Below are positions 8,200-17,748 of a DNA stretch of 64,000 nt, one piece after another; within the stretch, counting starts at the first letter, position 1; every line of letters starts with the position of its first letter. Where the stretch lies: positions 310,001 through 374,000 of the forward strand of contig NZ_BLAJ01000002.1 in the NCBI RefSeq assembly GCF_009176305.1. Reading direction: 5' to 3'. Below the pieces are notes generated by a model. It saw only the letters and a list, made by a program, of their open reading frames with translations, had not been told where the DNA came from and did not search any database. Position numbers and translations under genes: made by a program. The stretch comes from Martinezella dioscoreae (lineage in GTDB: Bacteria; Pseudomonadota; Alphaproteobacteria; Rhizobiales; Rhizobiaceae).

Positions 8200-9738
8200 T
8201 CAGTTGAAGGCGATATCGCCGATGACCCTTACTCTTACGCGGCGCGCTCCGCCGGGAAGATAGGCGATCGGAATATCCTCGACTTCGAGCGTCTTCACGC
8301 TTTCCTGGCTCGCACCGGAAGCAACGGCTGCATCCTGCGCCTCCGCTTCTGCCTTGGCGATGGCTTCGTCGCGGCTCAACCCCGAAAACACCTGGTCGAC
8401 TTCGCCCGACACCTGCGCCATCGCGGCGCCGAGCGCATTGGCAACGCCTGCATTTTCGACACGAAGAACTTCGGAAGCTCCCGCGATCTTTTCCGGGATC
8501 AGGAAGGCGCCGCCGCCGACGGCGATCAGCGGTACGTCCTCTGCCGACGTCTTCATCTGGTCGAAGCTGTCCGTCACCATATCGCGGATTCGTTCAAGGC
8601 TTGCCTTAACGAAGGCCGGATCGAGATCGCGAACGCGATCCCTGTCTCCCATCTCGATCAGACCGGCGGCGACGGCGACGTCCGAGGTGGTCAGGGTGTT
8701 CCCGCCAAAGACGCGTGCCTCCGTCAGGATGCGATAGCCGACCGAACGCGGGCCGATCTTGCCAGTTTCCGGATCGATGATCGTTCCGCCGCCAAGGGCG
8801 ATCGGCAGAAGATCGGGCATGCGGAATAGGGTGCGCACGCCGCCGATGTGGACGATATTGTTGGCCTCGCGCGGAAAGCCGCCGACGAGGCAGCCGATAT
8901 CCGAAGTGGTACCGCCGACATCGACCACCATGGCGTCGCTCAAGCCGGTCAGGAAGGCGGCACCCCGCATCGAATTCGTCGGACCGGAGGCAAAGCTGTG
9001 AACCGGATTGGCGGCCGCGACATCTGCCAGCGCCACCGTACCGTCGTTCTGCGTCAGGTAAAAGGGTGCGGCAACACCTGCTTCGCGCAGCGCGTCCGAA
9101 AACGCCTGCACCGTGGTCCTGCCGAGCGACTGCAGCGCCGCATTGAGAAGTGCAACATTCTCGCGCTCGAGCAGACCGATCCGACCGAGAGTATGAGACA
9201 GCGTGATCCTCGCATCCGGGATCACCGACCGAACGATCTCAGCCGCCTTGACCTCGCATTCGGTGGTCAGCGGCGAGAAGGTCGCGGATATCGCGATCGA
9301 CGTGATGCCGGCATCGCGGATCTGCATCGCGGCTTCGCGGATCTCGTCGGGGATCATCGGCACGAGCGGGCTGCCGTCATATTCATGACCGCCATGAACC
9401 ATGAAGATGAGCGGATCGACTGCCGCGCGCAGGTCGTTTGGCCAATCGCACATCGGCGGCAGGGAAGCGCCGGTCGGGAGTGCAATGCGGATCGCAGCCA
9501 CCCTTTCCAGTCGCGCCCGTTCGACAACCGCGTTGGTAAAGTGCGTGGTGCCGATCATGACGGCATCGATCGGCCGGCTGGACGCGCCGGCATGGCCGGC
9601 GACATGGCTCAAGGCCGACTTCACGCCTGACATGACGTCCTGCGTGGTGGGAACCTTGATGGAAGCGATGATCGTCTCACCGTCGATCAGAACGGCATCC
9701 GTATTAGTGCCGCCAACGTCAATACCGATGCGTTTCAT
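8200..9738 (-). CDS. Hydantoinase/oxoprolinase family protein, copy 2
   Basis: A 512-residue HyuA-type protein of the acetate/sugar-kinase/actin ATPase fold. The first nucleotide-binding motif is GIDVGGTNTDAV at 5-16, the second is VVDVGGTTSDIG at 271-282, and SGPTNSMRGA (251-260) is also conserved. The family opens five-membered cyclic amides in an ATP-dependent way, normally with a HyuB partner; no HyuB is present here. It overlaps the upstream DUF917 gene by 4 bases (ATGA). By eye about 60 of its first 100 residues match the copy at 13643, with no gap over about 280 residues, so the two are paralogues. Confidence 0.85.
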   Translation of the reverse strand: MKRIGIDVGGTNTDAVLIDGETIIASIKVPTTQDVMSGVKSALSHVAGHAGASSRPIDAVMIGTTHFTNAVVERARLERVAAIRIALPTGASLPPMCDWPNDLRAAVDPLIFMVHGGHEYDGSPLVPMIPDEIREAAMQIRDAGITSIAISATFSPLTTECEVKAAEIVRSVIPDARITLSHTLGRIGLLERENVALLNAALQSLGRTTVQAFSDALREAGVAAPFYLTQNDGTVALADVAAANPVHSFASGPTNSMRGAAFLTGLSDAMVVDVGGTTSDIGCLVGGFPREANNIVHIGGVRTLFRMPDLLPIALGGGTIIDPETGKIGPRSVGYRILTEARVFGGNTLTTSDVAVAAGLIEMGDRDRVRDLDPAFVKASLERIRDMVTDSFDQMKTSAEDVPLIAVGGGAFLIPEKIAGASEVLRVENAGVANALGAAMAQVSGEVDQVFSGLSRDEAIAKAEAEAQDAAVASGASQESVKTLEVEDIPIAYLPGGARRVRVRVIGDIAFN

Positions 9739-10811
9739 GCGAATACCGATCTGAATTCAATGTCGTAACCGAAGGCACGAGGACCGACCGCAGCGATCCC
9801 GGCAGGCGAGGTCAGGAGTTCGGGTGCCGGAAGAGCCACCACGGTCACGCGCTGGCCGTAACGCACGGATTCCGTGCCGATGGCACTGCCGGAAATCGTG
9901 TCGAGCAGGCAAAGGAGATCCGGCGTCATTGCCACCGGCTCGCCATCGCGGAAAGCGACCGCCCATTCATTCTGGAAAGCGAGCTCCATTCGGGAGCCCT
10001 TGTCGGTGTCAATGCCCTCGATCACGGTTCGCCCACGAAGGAAGCCGCCTGTGGTTTCGCGCGCCACGTCGATCACCTTGCCGCGAAACAATTGCTTGCC
10101 GCCCTCATGATCGAGAACTGCCTTTACCGGATCGTCATGACGGGCACGCGCCTCGATGACGGCGCGGCCAAGCTCTGTAGCCTTCGTTATGGTGTAATGA
10201 ATGCCCCATTCCTTCACCTCGCGGCCGGTGCGCGGCGCCTTGCAGGTGGCGGCAGTCGAGCCAACCTCCGTGCAGACCTTGCGCGAAATTCGCTCCATCC
10301 ATTTCCAGGATGCGGCCTTCGTGACGATAACCTCATTCTCGCGTACGTCGACGAGGGAAAGCGGATACATTGGCAGATTGCCAATGGCGAAGGAGGTCAT
10401 CTGCGCCTCGGGATAGGCGCGTCCCATCGCATCGGCATTGACGACCGGCCGGCCCAGCATCGCGGCGGCGAGAAAAGAGGAGAGCGCATTCGAACCACCG
10501 ATCTCCACGCTCATGATCGCGCGAAAGGGCTTGCCGAGATAATCCTCCATGACCTCGACGGCGCGCGCCAGATGCACGGGATCGCTGAGACGCTCCTGCC
10601 CGACCAGCGGCGCGCCCATCTTCGAGACGACCGCAACCATATCGTCGTCATCGAGCGCCATCGGATCCATCACCTGCACGCGACGCCCCTCGGCATAGAG
10701 TCTTCGAAGGTTAAGAGTCGAGATATAGGGATTGCCACCGCCGCCGGTTCCCAGAATCCAGGCTCCCGTTGCGAGCGGCTCGATATTGTCTTCGGAAAAT
10801 TCCTGAAGCAT
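9735..10811 (-). CDS. DUF917 (PF06032-type) protein, copy 2
   Basis: A 358-residue DUF917 protein with the N-terminal glycine-rich signature GTGGGGNPY (21-29), a VEIGGSNAL segment and DAMGRAYPEAQM. I recall this family being renamed S-methyl-thiohydantoin desulfurase-like in databases, which would fit its constant association with hydantoinase-like proteins; I treat that as a hint, not an assignment. It is translationally coupled to the downstream hydantoinase-like gene and follows the binding-protein gene after a 68-base gap with a hairpin. A second DUF917 gene (12517) in the same operon shares all these motifs. Confidence 0.85.
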   Translation of the reverse strand: MLQEFSEDNIEPLATGAWILGTGGGGNPYISTLNLRRLYAEGRRVQVMDPMALDDDDMVAVVSKMGAPLVGQERLSDPVHLARAVEVMEDYLGKPFRAIMSVEIGGSNALSSFLAAAMLGRPVVNADAMGRAYPEAQMTSFAIGNLPMYPLSLVDVRENEVIVTKAASWKWMERISRKVCTEVGSTAATCKAPRTGREVKEWGIHYTITKATELGRAVIEARARHDDPVKAVLDHEGGKQLFRGKVIDVARETTGGFLRGRTVIEGIDTDKGSRMELAFQNEWAVAFRDGEPVAMTPDLLCLLDTISGSAIGTESVRYGQRVTVVALPAPELLTSPAGIAAVGPRAFGYDIEFRSVFA

Positions 10812-10834
10812 GTTTCACCTTCGGCAGTAGCTCC

Positions 10835-10856
10835 CCCGACCCCGAATGGGGCCGGG
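10835..10856 (-). terminator. GC-rich intercistronic hairpin after the binding-protein gene
   Basis: CCCGACCCC (10835-10843) and GGGGCCGGG (10848-10856) pair around GAAT with a single mismatch that becomes G-U in the minus-strand RNA. It lies 24 bases after the solute-binding-protein stop codon. There is no U-run. Such hairpins commonly protect the binding-protein mRNA and lower downstream expression, and that is the likely role here. Confidence 0.5.
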
Positions 10857-10879
10857 TCTATGTCATGTGCAGGCGAAGG

Positions 10880-12475
10880 TCAGTTCGCCTTGCAGTCCCA
10901 ATGAAAGTTCGAGAAGTTCAGATCCCAGCTCTGCATGGGAATGAACTCATAGCCCTGAAGGCACTTGTTCGCCGCATAGCGCCGGTTTGGCGACACCGCC
11001 CATACGTCGGGTTGCAGCTCGGCGAGCTTGACCTGCAGCTCCTTGTAGGTCGCGTTCTGCTCCTTGATATCGGTGGTCGACCTCGCCTTGTCGATCAGCG
11101 CATCGACCTCGGGATTCTGCAGCCATTCCATCGACATCCACGTGCCGGAAGCCTTGGAATGATACTGATTATAAAAAATCGCATCCGGCGACGGGTAGTT
11201 GGGCGAGATGTTGACCTGTGTCGAGGCCGGCGTGGTCTCGGGTTTGGAGGAGAGCTCGACGATGCGGTTCCAAGGCTCGGGCTTGATGTCGAGCGTGATG
11301 CCGATCTGTTCGAGATTGGCCTGCATCAGCAGCGCCACTTCGGATTCGAAAGCGAGCGAGGCGACATAGCTGTTAACCAGCGTGATCTTCTGACCGGCAT
11401 ATTTGGATTTGGCGAGCTCTTCCTTCGCCTTTTCGAGGTCGAAGACGCCGGGCTGGATATCGTCGTTGTGCGCATCCTTGAACACGGTCGAGAGCGGGCC
11501 GGTCATGTCGAAGCCCGGATAGATCGCTTCCTGAATGGTCTTGTAGTCGGTGGCATAGGCGATTGCCCGGCGCACATGCACGTCGTCGGTCGGATAGACC
11601 TTGCTGTTCAGCTTGATGACGAAGCCGCCGGCCGTCGTCGACTGGAGCAGCTTGTAGCTCGGCATCTTGCCGATGGTTTCATAGGTGTCGTTGCCGAGAC
11701 CATGCGAAGAAAGTCCGAGCTCACCCTTTTCGGCAAGCGCCTTGACGGTGGCGTCATCGCTCGTCTGGACGAAGCGCACCTCGTCGATCGGCGTTCCCTT
11801 GGTCCAGCCTAGGAAGTAATCGGGATTGCGCGCGATCACCATATCGGCGGAGCGATTGTAGCTAACAAGCTTGTAGGGACCCGAGCCCGCAGAATGCTCG
11901 CCCACATAGGCTTCGCCCCATTTGTCATCCGGCTTGGAATTGGTTTCGATCAGCTTCTCGTTCAGCGCCATCATCAGCGGCGTCACAGCCATGAACGGCG
12001 AGAACTGGCGATCGAGCTTGACGACGACGGTCTTGTCATCAGGCGCGGTGACATTGTCGGGCTGCACGAGGCCGACGATGAGGTTCGAGGGACCCTTGTT
12101 GATGCCGATCAGGCGCCGGATCGACCAGACGAAATCGGAAGCCTTGACGGGCGTGCCATCCTGGAACTTGGCGTCATCGCGAATATGGAAGGTGTAGGTC
12201 AGCCCATCCTCGGAGATATCCCAGGATTTTGCCAGATGGGGCACGATCTCGCCCGAAGGGCCGACAGTCGTCAGCGCGTCATACATGTTCACGATCGCCA
12301 TATAGCCCGTGTAGTCTGTGACCTTGGCCGGATCGAGCGAGCTGAAAATCTGCATCGTGTTGACGGCAATCGACACCTTGTCGGCCGCCGATGCGGCAAC
12401 CGAAGTTAGCGGCAACGCCAAGGCGCTCGCAAGCAGAAGCGCTGAAAGACGCAGATTTCTGGAACCCATCTTCAT
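10880..12475 (-). CDS. ABC transporter solute-binding protein, family 5 (peptide/opine type)
   Basis: A 531-residue periplasmic binding protein of the DppA/OppA class. The signal peptide has a basic start (MKMGSRNLR), a hydrophobic core and a likely cut after ASA near residue 30. Family features include LAKSWDISEDGLTYTFHIRD and KFQDGTPVKASDFVWS. It lies inside the operon between the two DUF917 genes and delivers ligand to the permeases encoded upstream (16867-18776). The neighbouring ring-opening-type enzymes suggest a peptide-derived or heterocyclic amide ligand rather than a plain dipeptide. Confidence 0.9.
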   Translation of the reverse strand: MKMGSRNLRLSALLLASALALPLTSVAASAADKVSIAVNTMQIFSSLDPAKVTDYTGYMAIVNMYDALTTVGPSGEIVPHLAKSWDISEDGLTYTFHIRDDAKFQDGTPVKASDFVWSIRRLIGINKGPSNLIVGLVQPDNVTAPDDKTVVVKLDRQFSPFMAVTPLMMALNEKLIETNSKPDDKWGEAYVGEHSAGSGPYKLVSYNRSADMVIARNPDYFLGWTKGTPIDEVRFVQTSDDATVKALAEKGELGLSSHGLGNDTYETIGKMPSYKLLQSTTAGGFVIKLNSKVYPTDDVHVRRAIAYATDYKTIQEAIYPGFDMTGPLSTVFKDAHNDDIQPGVFDLEKAKEELAKSKYAGQKITLVNSYVASLAFESEVALLMQANLEQIGITLDIKPEPWNRIVELSSKPETTPASTQVNISPNYPSPDAIFYNQYHSKASGTWMSMEWLQNPEVDALIDKARSTTDIKEQNATYKELQVKLAELQPDVWAVSPNRRYAANKCLQGYEFIPMQSWDLNFSNFHWDCKAN

Positions 12476-12516
12476 TCTAGTTCTCCTCTTTGATGCGGGA
12501 ACTGCCCCGCTTATGG

Positions 12517-13650
12517 TTAGGCTGCCTTCCGGCCCGGAGCCGGCAGCGGCGAATAGGTGATGTCCGGATAGCCGAAGGCGGCAGGACCGACGACCTCAAG
12601 CGCGCGAGCGCTGCGCAGCAGCTCGTGGCAGGGAATGGCGACGACGGCGACGCGCTGGCCGTAGCGCAGCATTTCGGTTGTGATCGGATAGCCGGTATCG
12701 ACATCGAGCAGCACGATCAGATCCGGCACGCAGACCTCGATCACACCATCGCGGCGGAAGACCAGAAATTCGTTCTGGATCGCCACGTTCGCCGTCTGGC
12801 CGTTGCAATCATCGAAGCCGGCGAGCTCCATGTCGCCGACGACGAAGCCGCCGCGCAGATGGCGTTTGAGATCAGTGATCTTGCCGTTGAACACCCGCCG
12901 TCCGCCTTCCAGCGCGCAGACGGCGGCAATGGGATCTTCCTGCGCCTTGCGGGCACGGATCACGGCTTCGCCCAGCGCGATCGCCTTGGTGAAGCTTTTT
13001 GGAATACCATACTGATGGACATAGTGAGCCTGCATCGGCGCAGTTGCCAGCATGGCGGCGCCACCCTGCGCGACCACGCAGGCGCGCGCCATGCGCTCAT
13101 GCCAGACTTCCGATACGGCATGGCTGAAAATCACCGCATTGCCATGCAGGTCGCACATGACGGAAGGCGTCGAGCTGTGACCATAGATCGAAAAGGTCGT
13201 CATCTGCATTTCGGGGAATGCCCGACCCATGCCGTCGCAATCGAGGATGGGAAGACCGCCGAGCGCCGCCGTCACAAGCGGGTTCATCGCATTTGCACCG
13301 CCAATCTCCTCGCAGACGATCGCGTCGATCGGCGTGCGGATGAGTTCTTCCATGGCACGCAGGCAGCGCAGCCCTTCGCGTCCCTCACGGATGCGCTCGA
13401 CGCCGACGACCGGTGCGCCGATACCGCCGATCGACATGCAGAGCGCGTCCGTTTCGATGGCGTCGGTCGCCAGAACCTTCATCTCGTAACCGGCCTTCAT
13501 CGCCTCCAGAGCCAGAAGCTTGCCCTGATAGGGATTGCCGCCGCCGCCGGTGCCTAGGATGCCCGCTCCGATTTCCAAAGCATCGAGATCCTCTGATGTC
13601 AGCCGGCGCAGAGCGGCATCATCATATTTCTGCTTGCGCGTCTCAGGCAT
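12517..13650 (-). CDS. DUF917 (PF06032-type) protein, copy 1
   Basis: A 377-residue DUF917 protein. GTGGGGNPY lies near residue 33, followed by CEEIGGANAM and DGMGRAFPEMQM, matching the copy at 9735. I set the start at 13650, where GGGAGG precedes the ATG; the open frame extends upstream but there it overlaps the hydantoinase-like gene. The start overlaps the upstream stop by 8 bases, so the two are translationally coupled. With the adjacent hydantoinase-like protein it forms a HyuA-DUF917 module, probably acting in sequence on a cyclic amide or thiohydantoin-like compound; the reaction is not shown by sequence. Confidence 0.85.
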   Translation of the reverse strand: MPETRKQKYDDAALRRLTSEDLDALEIGAGILGTGGGGNPYQGKLLALEAMKAGYEMKVLATDAIETDALCMSIGGIGAPVVGVERIREGREGLRCLRAMEELIRTPIDAIVCEEIGGANAMNPLVTAALGGLPILDCDGMGRAFPEMQMTTFSIYGHSSTPSVMCDLHGNAVIFSHAVSEVWHERMARACVVAQGGAAMLATAPMQAHYVHQYGIPKSFTKAIALGEAVIRARKAQEDPIAAVCALEGGRRVFNGKITDLKRHLRGGFVVGDMELAGFDDCNGQTANVAIQNEFLVFRRDGVIEVCVPDLIVLLDVDTGYPITTEMLRYGQRVAVVAIPCHELLRSARALEVVGPAAFGYPDITYSPLPAPGRKAA

Positions 13651-15199
13651 GATGGCCTCCCATTTCACCGACGACTTTGACGTGGATGCGCGTGGCGTTG
13701 CCTGGCAGATAGGCAAGAGGCGTATCCTCACGCTCGATAACTTCCAGGGTTTCCGCGAGAGCGCCGGCTGCGATCGCCTTTTCGCGCGCCTCCGCTTCGG
13801 CTTCCGCAAGCGCGCTCTCGCGCGTGCGGCCATTGACGAGCGAGAAGACGCGATCCGTTTCACCGCTGATCTGGGCGATGGCGGCGCCGACCGCGTTTGC
13901 GACGGCAAAATTCTGGGGAAGGATCACCTCCAGATCGCCGATACGGTCGGGCATGAGAATTGAACCGCCACCAACAGCGATGACCGGCACCGGCGTCGAG
14001 GAAATTCGACTGCGTTCGACGCAGGCTTCGAGCATGGCGTTGATCTTTGCCACAGCCGCATCGACCAGACCCTTGTCGAGATTGGCAACCAAGGCGCAGT
14101 CACCGACGTCGGCCTTGCCGGAGGCAACCGCGATGTCGGTTGCGGTCAATGTCGATCCGCCGAAGCAGAGCGCCTCCTTGCGCACGCGATAGCCGACCGA
14201 CTTCGGCCCGATTGTAATGCCCGCTTCACCCCTGACGACGAGGGAACCGCCGCCGAGGCCGATCGAAAAGACATCGGGCATGCGGAAATTGGTGCGAACT
14301 CCGCCGATATCGACGGTCGTGGAAGCCTGGCGTGGAAAGCCGTGCGAGAGAGCCCCGACATCCGAAGTCGTGCCGCCGACATCGACGACGACGGCGTCCT
14401 TGAGCCCGGTCAGAAACGCGGCGCCGCGCATGGAATTGGTCGGGCCAGAGGCAAAGGTCAGCACCGGAAAGGCACGCACGACATCGGCGGCCATCAGCGT
14501 GCCGTCGTTCTGGGTGATGTAGAACGGGCATGGTATACCAGCCGCCGTTAGCGCCTTGCCGAAGGCTGCGACGGTGCGATCCGCCAGCGACAGCAGGCTC
14601 GCATTCATGATCGCCGCACTTTCCCGCGCCAGCAGGCCGTGACGGCCGATGTCCTTCGACATCACCACAGGCAGGCCGGGGCAATGCTGCTGCAGGATTT
14701 CCTTGGCCCGCACCTCCATGGCATCGTTGATGCCGCTGAAGACGCAGGTCACGGCGGCGGCCTTTAAACCCTTTGCACGGATTTCGCCTGCGATACGCAC
14801 GATGGCGTCTTCATCGAGCGGCGAAAGCTCGCGCCCATCGAACTCGTAGCCGCCTTTGATCTGATAGCCGTGATTGCCGACGATCTCGCGCAGATCGTCG
14901 GGCCAATCGACCATCGGCGGCAGACCGGCGCCAGAGGGCAGGCTCAAGCGGATGGCCGCGACCTCATCCATGTGGCGGCGCTCGATGACCGCATTGGTGA
15001 AATGCGTCGTGCCGATCATGACAGCGGCAATACGGGCCCGATCGATGCCCGAGGCATCGATAACCTTCTCCAGCGCCTCGATCACGCCCGAAGTCACATC
15101 TTCGGTCGTCGAGGCCTTGACCCCAGCAAGAACGGTCTTTCCCTCCAGGACGACGGCATCCGTATTGGTGCCGCCGACGTCAATTCCAACGCGATACAC
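13643..15199 (-). CDS. Hydantoinase/oxoprolinase family protein, copy 1
   Basis: A 518-residue HyuA-type protein. GIDVGGTNTDAV at 5-16, MIGTTHFTNA at 61-70 and VVDVGGTTSDVG at 271-282 are at exactly the same positions as in the copy at 8200. As there, the N-terminal and central hydantoinase A regions are present and no HyuB subunit is encoded nearby. It follows the transporter ATPase gene by 17 bases and precedes the coupled DUF917 gene, so uptake and processing are encoded on one transcript. Confidence 0.86.
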   Translation of the reverse strand: MYRVGIDVGGTNTDAVVLEGKTVLAGVKASTTEDVTSGVIEALEKVIDASGIDRARIAAVMIGTTHFTNAVIERRHMDEVAAIRLSLPSGAGLPPMVDWPDDLREIVGNHGYQIKGGYEFDGRELSPLDEDAIVRIAGEIRAKGLKAAAVTCVFSGINDAMEVRAKEILQQHCPGLPVVMSKDIGRHGLLARESAAIMNASLLSLADRTVAAFGKALTAAGIPCPFYITQNDGTLMAADVVRAFPVLTFASGPTNSMRGAAFLTGLKDAVVVDVGGTTSDVGALSHGFPRQASTTVDIGGVRTNFRMPDVFSIGLGGGSLVVRGEAGITIGPKSVGYRVRKEALCFGGSTLTATDIAVASGKADVGDCALVANLDKGLVDAAVAKINAMLEACVERSRISSTPVPVIAVGGGSILMPDRIGDLEVILPQNFAVANAVGAAIAQISGETDRVFSLVNGRTRESALAEAEAEAREKAIAAGALAETLEVIEREDTPLAYLPGNATRIHVKVVGEMGGHHA

Positions 15200-15216
15200 G
15201 TCAGGCTCCTCTTCGA

Positions 15217-16863
15217 TCAGTCTGTGGTTTTGACGAGGAAGCGCATGCGCTCCTCCTCGGTCACGACGGGCTTCAGGCGTTCCTCCTCGTCGGTAACGAC
15301 GGGGATCGCCGCGATCAGCGCGCGCGTGTATGGATGATTGGGGGCGGCGAAGACCTCTGGCGTCGGCCCTTCCTCGACGATCTCGCCGCGCAGCATGATG
15401 GCGATGCGCGAGCAGAAATTGCGTATCAGCGAAAGGTCATGCGAGATCATCAGATAGGTGAGACCCAGTTCCTCGCGCAACTGCAGCAACAGCTCGATCA
15501 CGGTTTTCTGCACCGACACGTCGAGCGCCGCAGTCGGTTCGTCGAGGATCAGGATCTTCGGCTCGGCCGCGAGCGCGCGCGCAATCGCCACACGCTGCTT
15601 CTGACCGCCGGAAAGCTCGTGCGGATACTTTGCCAGATAGGATTGCGGCAGCCGCACGAGATCCATCAGTTGCTTCATCCGTGCCTCGCGGGCTGGCCCA
15701 TCCATACCTATGGATCTCAGGGGCAAGGCAAGAGTCTGCTGGACATTGCGCTTCGGATTGAGCGATGTGCCGGGGTTCTGGTAGACGATCTGCGTCAGCC
15801 GTCTGCCACGCCCTGGTGCCGGCGCGTCGATGGTGACGCTGCCTGAGGTCGGACGTGACAGGTCCATGATGATGCGTGCAACCGAGGTCTTGCCTGAGCC
15901 GGACTCGCCGGCCAATCCGAAGATTTCGCCCTGACGCAACGTGAGGTTCACGTCGCGAACGGCATGAAAGCCTGGCTTCCGGCCATAGATCTTGTTCAGG
16001 CCCTCGACCCTGACGATAGGCGCGCGGTCGCTCTGCGACAGATCGATCACGCGTTCGCCGTAAAGCGGCGGCACGGCGTCGAGGAGCGCCTTCGTATAGG
16101 GTTGATGCGGGGCAGTGAGTATCTCGCGGCAAGGTCCCGCCTCGACGATATCGCCGTGATGCATGACCACCACCCGGTCGGCAACTTTGCGCACGACACC
16201 GAGATTGTGGGTGATCATCAGAAGAGCCATGTTCTCCTCGATCACCAACTGATTGATCAGATTGAGAATCTCATCCTGGGTCGTCACGTCGAGCGCAGTG
16301 CCCGGCTCATCGGCGATCAGAAGCTTCGGCTGGTGCAACAGCGCAAGCCCGATCAGAACGCGCTGACGCATGCCGCCCGAAAGCTCGGACGGATAGGCGT
16401 TCATCACTCTCTCAGCGTCAGCAAGCTGCACCCTCCGCAAGACCGCGGCAATTCGCGTCCGCCGCTCGGCCTTCGACGAGCGAATGCCATCACGCTTGTC
16501 CGCAAAACGCATGATATCATCGAGATGCGTGCCGATCTTGAAGACCGGGTTGAAGGACGAGAGCGGGTCCTGCATGATCAGGGAAAAGGCGGTGCCTTTC
16601 AGCGCCTCGCGTTCCCTTCGCTGCATTTTCAGAACGTCACGTCCTGCGACGGAAATGACGCCGGAGTTGATGGCGGCATTCTTCGGCAAGGTGCCGATGA
16701 TTGCCTTTGCTGTCACGGACTTGCCCGACCCCGTCTCGCCAATCAGTGCGACGCGCTCCCCAGCAGCGACGGTGAGGGAAATGTCACGGAGCACCTGCCG
16801 GGTGCGGCCGTAGGTCGTGAACGAGACGTTCAGAGCCTCGATCTTGAGAAGCGGCTCGCTCAT
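15217..16863 (-). CDS. Fused dipeptide/oligopeptide ABC transporter ATPase (DppD-DppF type)
   Basis: A 548-residue cytoplasmic protein with two complete ABC domains in tandem. Domain 1 has Walker A GETGSGKS and signature LSGGMRQRV; domain 2 has Walker A GESGSGKTS and signature LSGGQKQRV. Each has an oligopeptide-transporter C-terminal extension (HQPYTKALLDAVP and NHPYTRALIAAIP). The fusion replaces the usual separate D and F subunits and energises the permeases encoded directly upstream, three bases away. Confidence 0.93.
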   Translation of the reverse strand: MSEPLLKIEALNVSFTTYGRTRQVLRDISLTVAAGERVALIGETGSGKSVTAKAIIGTLPKNAAINSGVISVAGRDVLKMQRREREALKGTAFSLIMQDPLSSFNPVFKIGTHLDDIMRFADKRDGIRSSKAERRTRIAAVLRRVQLADAERVMNAYPSELSGGMRQRVLIGLALLHQPKLLIADEPGTALDVTTQDEILNLINQLVIEENMALLMITHNLGVVRKVADRVVVMHHGDIVEAGPCREILTAPHQPYTKALLDAVPPLYGERVIDLSQSDRAPIVRVEGLNKIYGRKPGFHAVRDVNLTLRQGEIFGLAGESGSGKTSVARIIMDLSRPTSGSVTIDAPAPGRGRRLTQIVYQNPGTSLNPKRNVQQTLALPLRSIGMDGPAREARMKQLMDLVRLPQSYLAKYPHELSGGQKQRVAIARALAAEPKILILDEPTAALDVSVQKTVIELLLQLREELGLTYLMISHDLSLIRNFCSRIAIMLRGEIVEEGPTPEVFAAPNHPYTRALIAAIPVVTDEEERLKPVVTEEERMRFLVKTTD

Positions 16864-16866
16864 CGC

Positions 16867-17748
16867 TTAGCTCTCCACATCAAACATGTCACGCAAGCCG
16901 TCGCCCAGGAGATTGAAGCCGAGCGTCACGTAGAAGACCGCAGCACCAGGGCATACGACCTCCCACCAGTAATCGGGCATGAACTGGCGACCGTCGGCGA
17001 CCATGGAGCCAAGATCCGGAATGGGTGGCTTCACACCGAAGCCGAGGAAGCTGAGCGTGGCGCCGAACAGGATGACGAAGGCCGCATCCAGCGTTGTCTT
17101 GACGGAGATGACCGCCACGCAATTCGGCAGGATTTCGCGAAACAGGATGTGCATCGGCCCGGCGCCGGCAAGGCGGGCGGCCTCGATATAGTCTTCCGAC
17201 GCGATAGACTTGGAAACGGAGTAGATCAGCCGCGCATGCCAGGTCCACCAAAGCAGCGTGATGGCGATCATCGCGTTTATCAGGTTCGGCTCGAGCAGGT
17301 TCGACACGGCAAGCGCCATGACCAGCGGCGGCATTGCCAGCATCACATTTGTCAGGCCGGTTATGATTTTTTCGACCCAACCGCCGAAGTAGCCGGCGAT
17401 AAGGCCGAGCACGGTACCGATCGGCACCGAAATGCCAAGCACGCCGATGACCAGAAGCAGTGAAACGCGCATGCCGAAGACCGTGCGGGAAAAGATATCC
17501 CGACCGACTTTGTCGGTTCCGAACCAATGAGCGGCATCCGGCGACACGTGCCGAGCGCGGAAATCGACCACGGCGCCGACATGTTTCGGATAGGGAGTAA
17601 GCCACGGTGCGAACACAGCCAGCACAAAGACCGAAATCAGGATCAGCGTGCCGATTACCGCGGCCGGATTGCGGCTGAAGCGATACCACATCATGTAACC
17701 GGTGCTCAGCGCGCGATCGGATGCATCCAGCATCTTCATATCGGCCAT
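16867..17748 (-). CDS. ABC transporter permease, DppC/OppC type
   Basis: A 293-residue inner-membrane permease. An N-terminal membrane segment (about 28-48) is followed by the DppC-type periplasmic loop with HWFGTDKVGRDIFSR, five further membrane segments and the EAARLAGAGPMHILFREILPN coupling region. The start at 17748 overlaps the upstream permease stop (TGATG) and has AAGGAGG upstream; the longer open frame beyond it is a shadow of that gene. It pairs with the DppB-type permease to form the translocation channel. Confidence 0.92.
   Translation of the reverse strand: MADMKMLDASDRALSTGYMMWYRFSRNPAAVIGTLILISVFVLAVFAPWLTPYPKHVGAVVDFRARHVSPDAAHWFGTDKVGRDIFSRTVFGMRVSLLLVIGVLGISVPIGTVLGLIAGYFGGWVEKIITGLTNVMLAMPPLVMALAVSNLLEPNLINAMIAITLLWWTWHARLIYSVSKSIASEDYIEAARLAGAGPMHILFREILPNCVAVISVKTTLDAAFVILFGATLSFLGFGVKPPIPDLGSMVADGRQFMPDYWWEVVCPGAAVFYVTLGFNLLGDGLRDMFDVES

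Noticed and set aside
12517..13908. Extended N-terminus of DUF917 copy 1 up to 13908
   Set aside because: The extension overlaps the 3' end of the HyuA gene in another frame and lacks homology; GGGAGG at 13650 marks the start.
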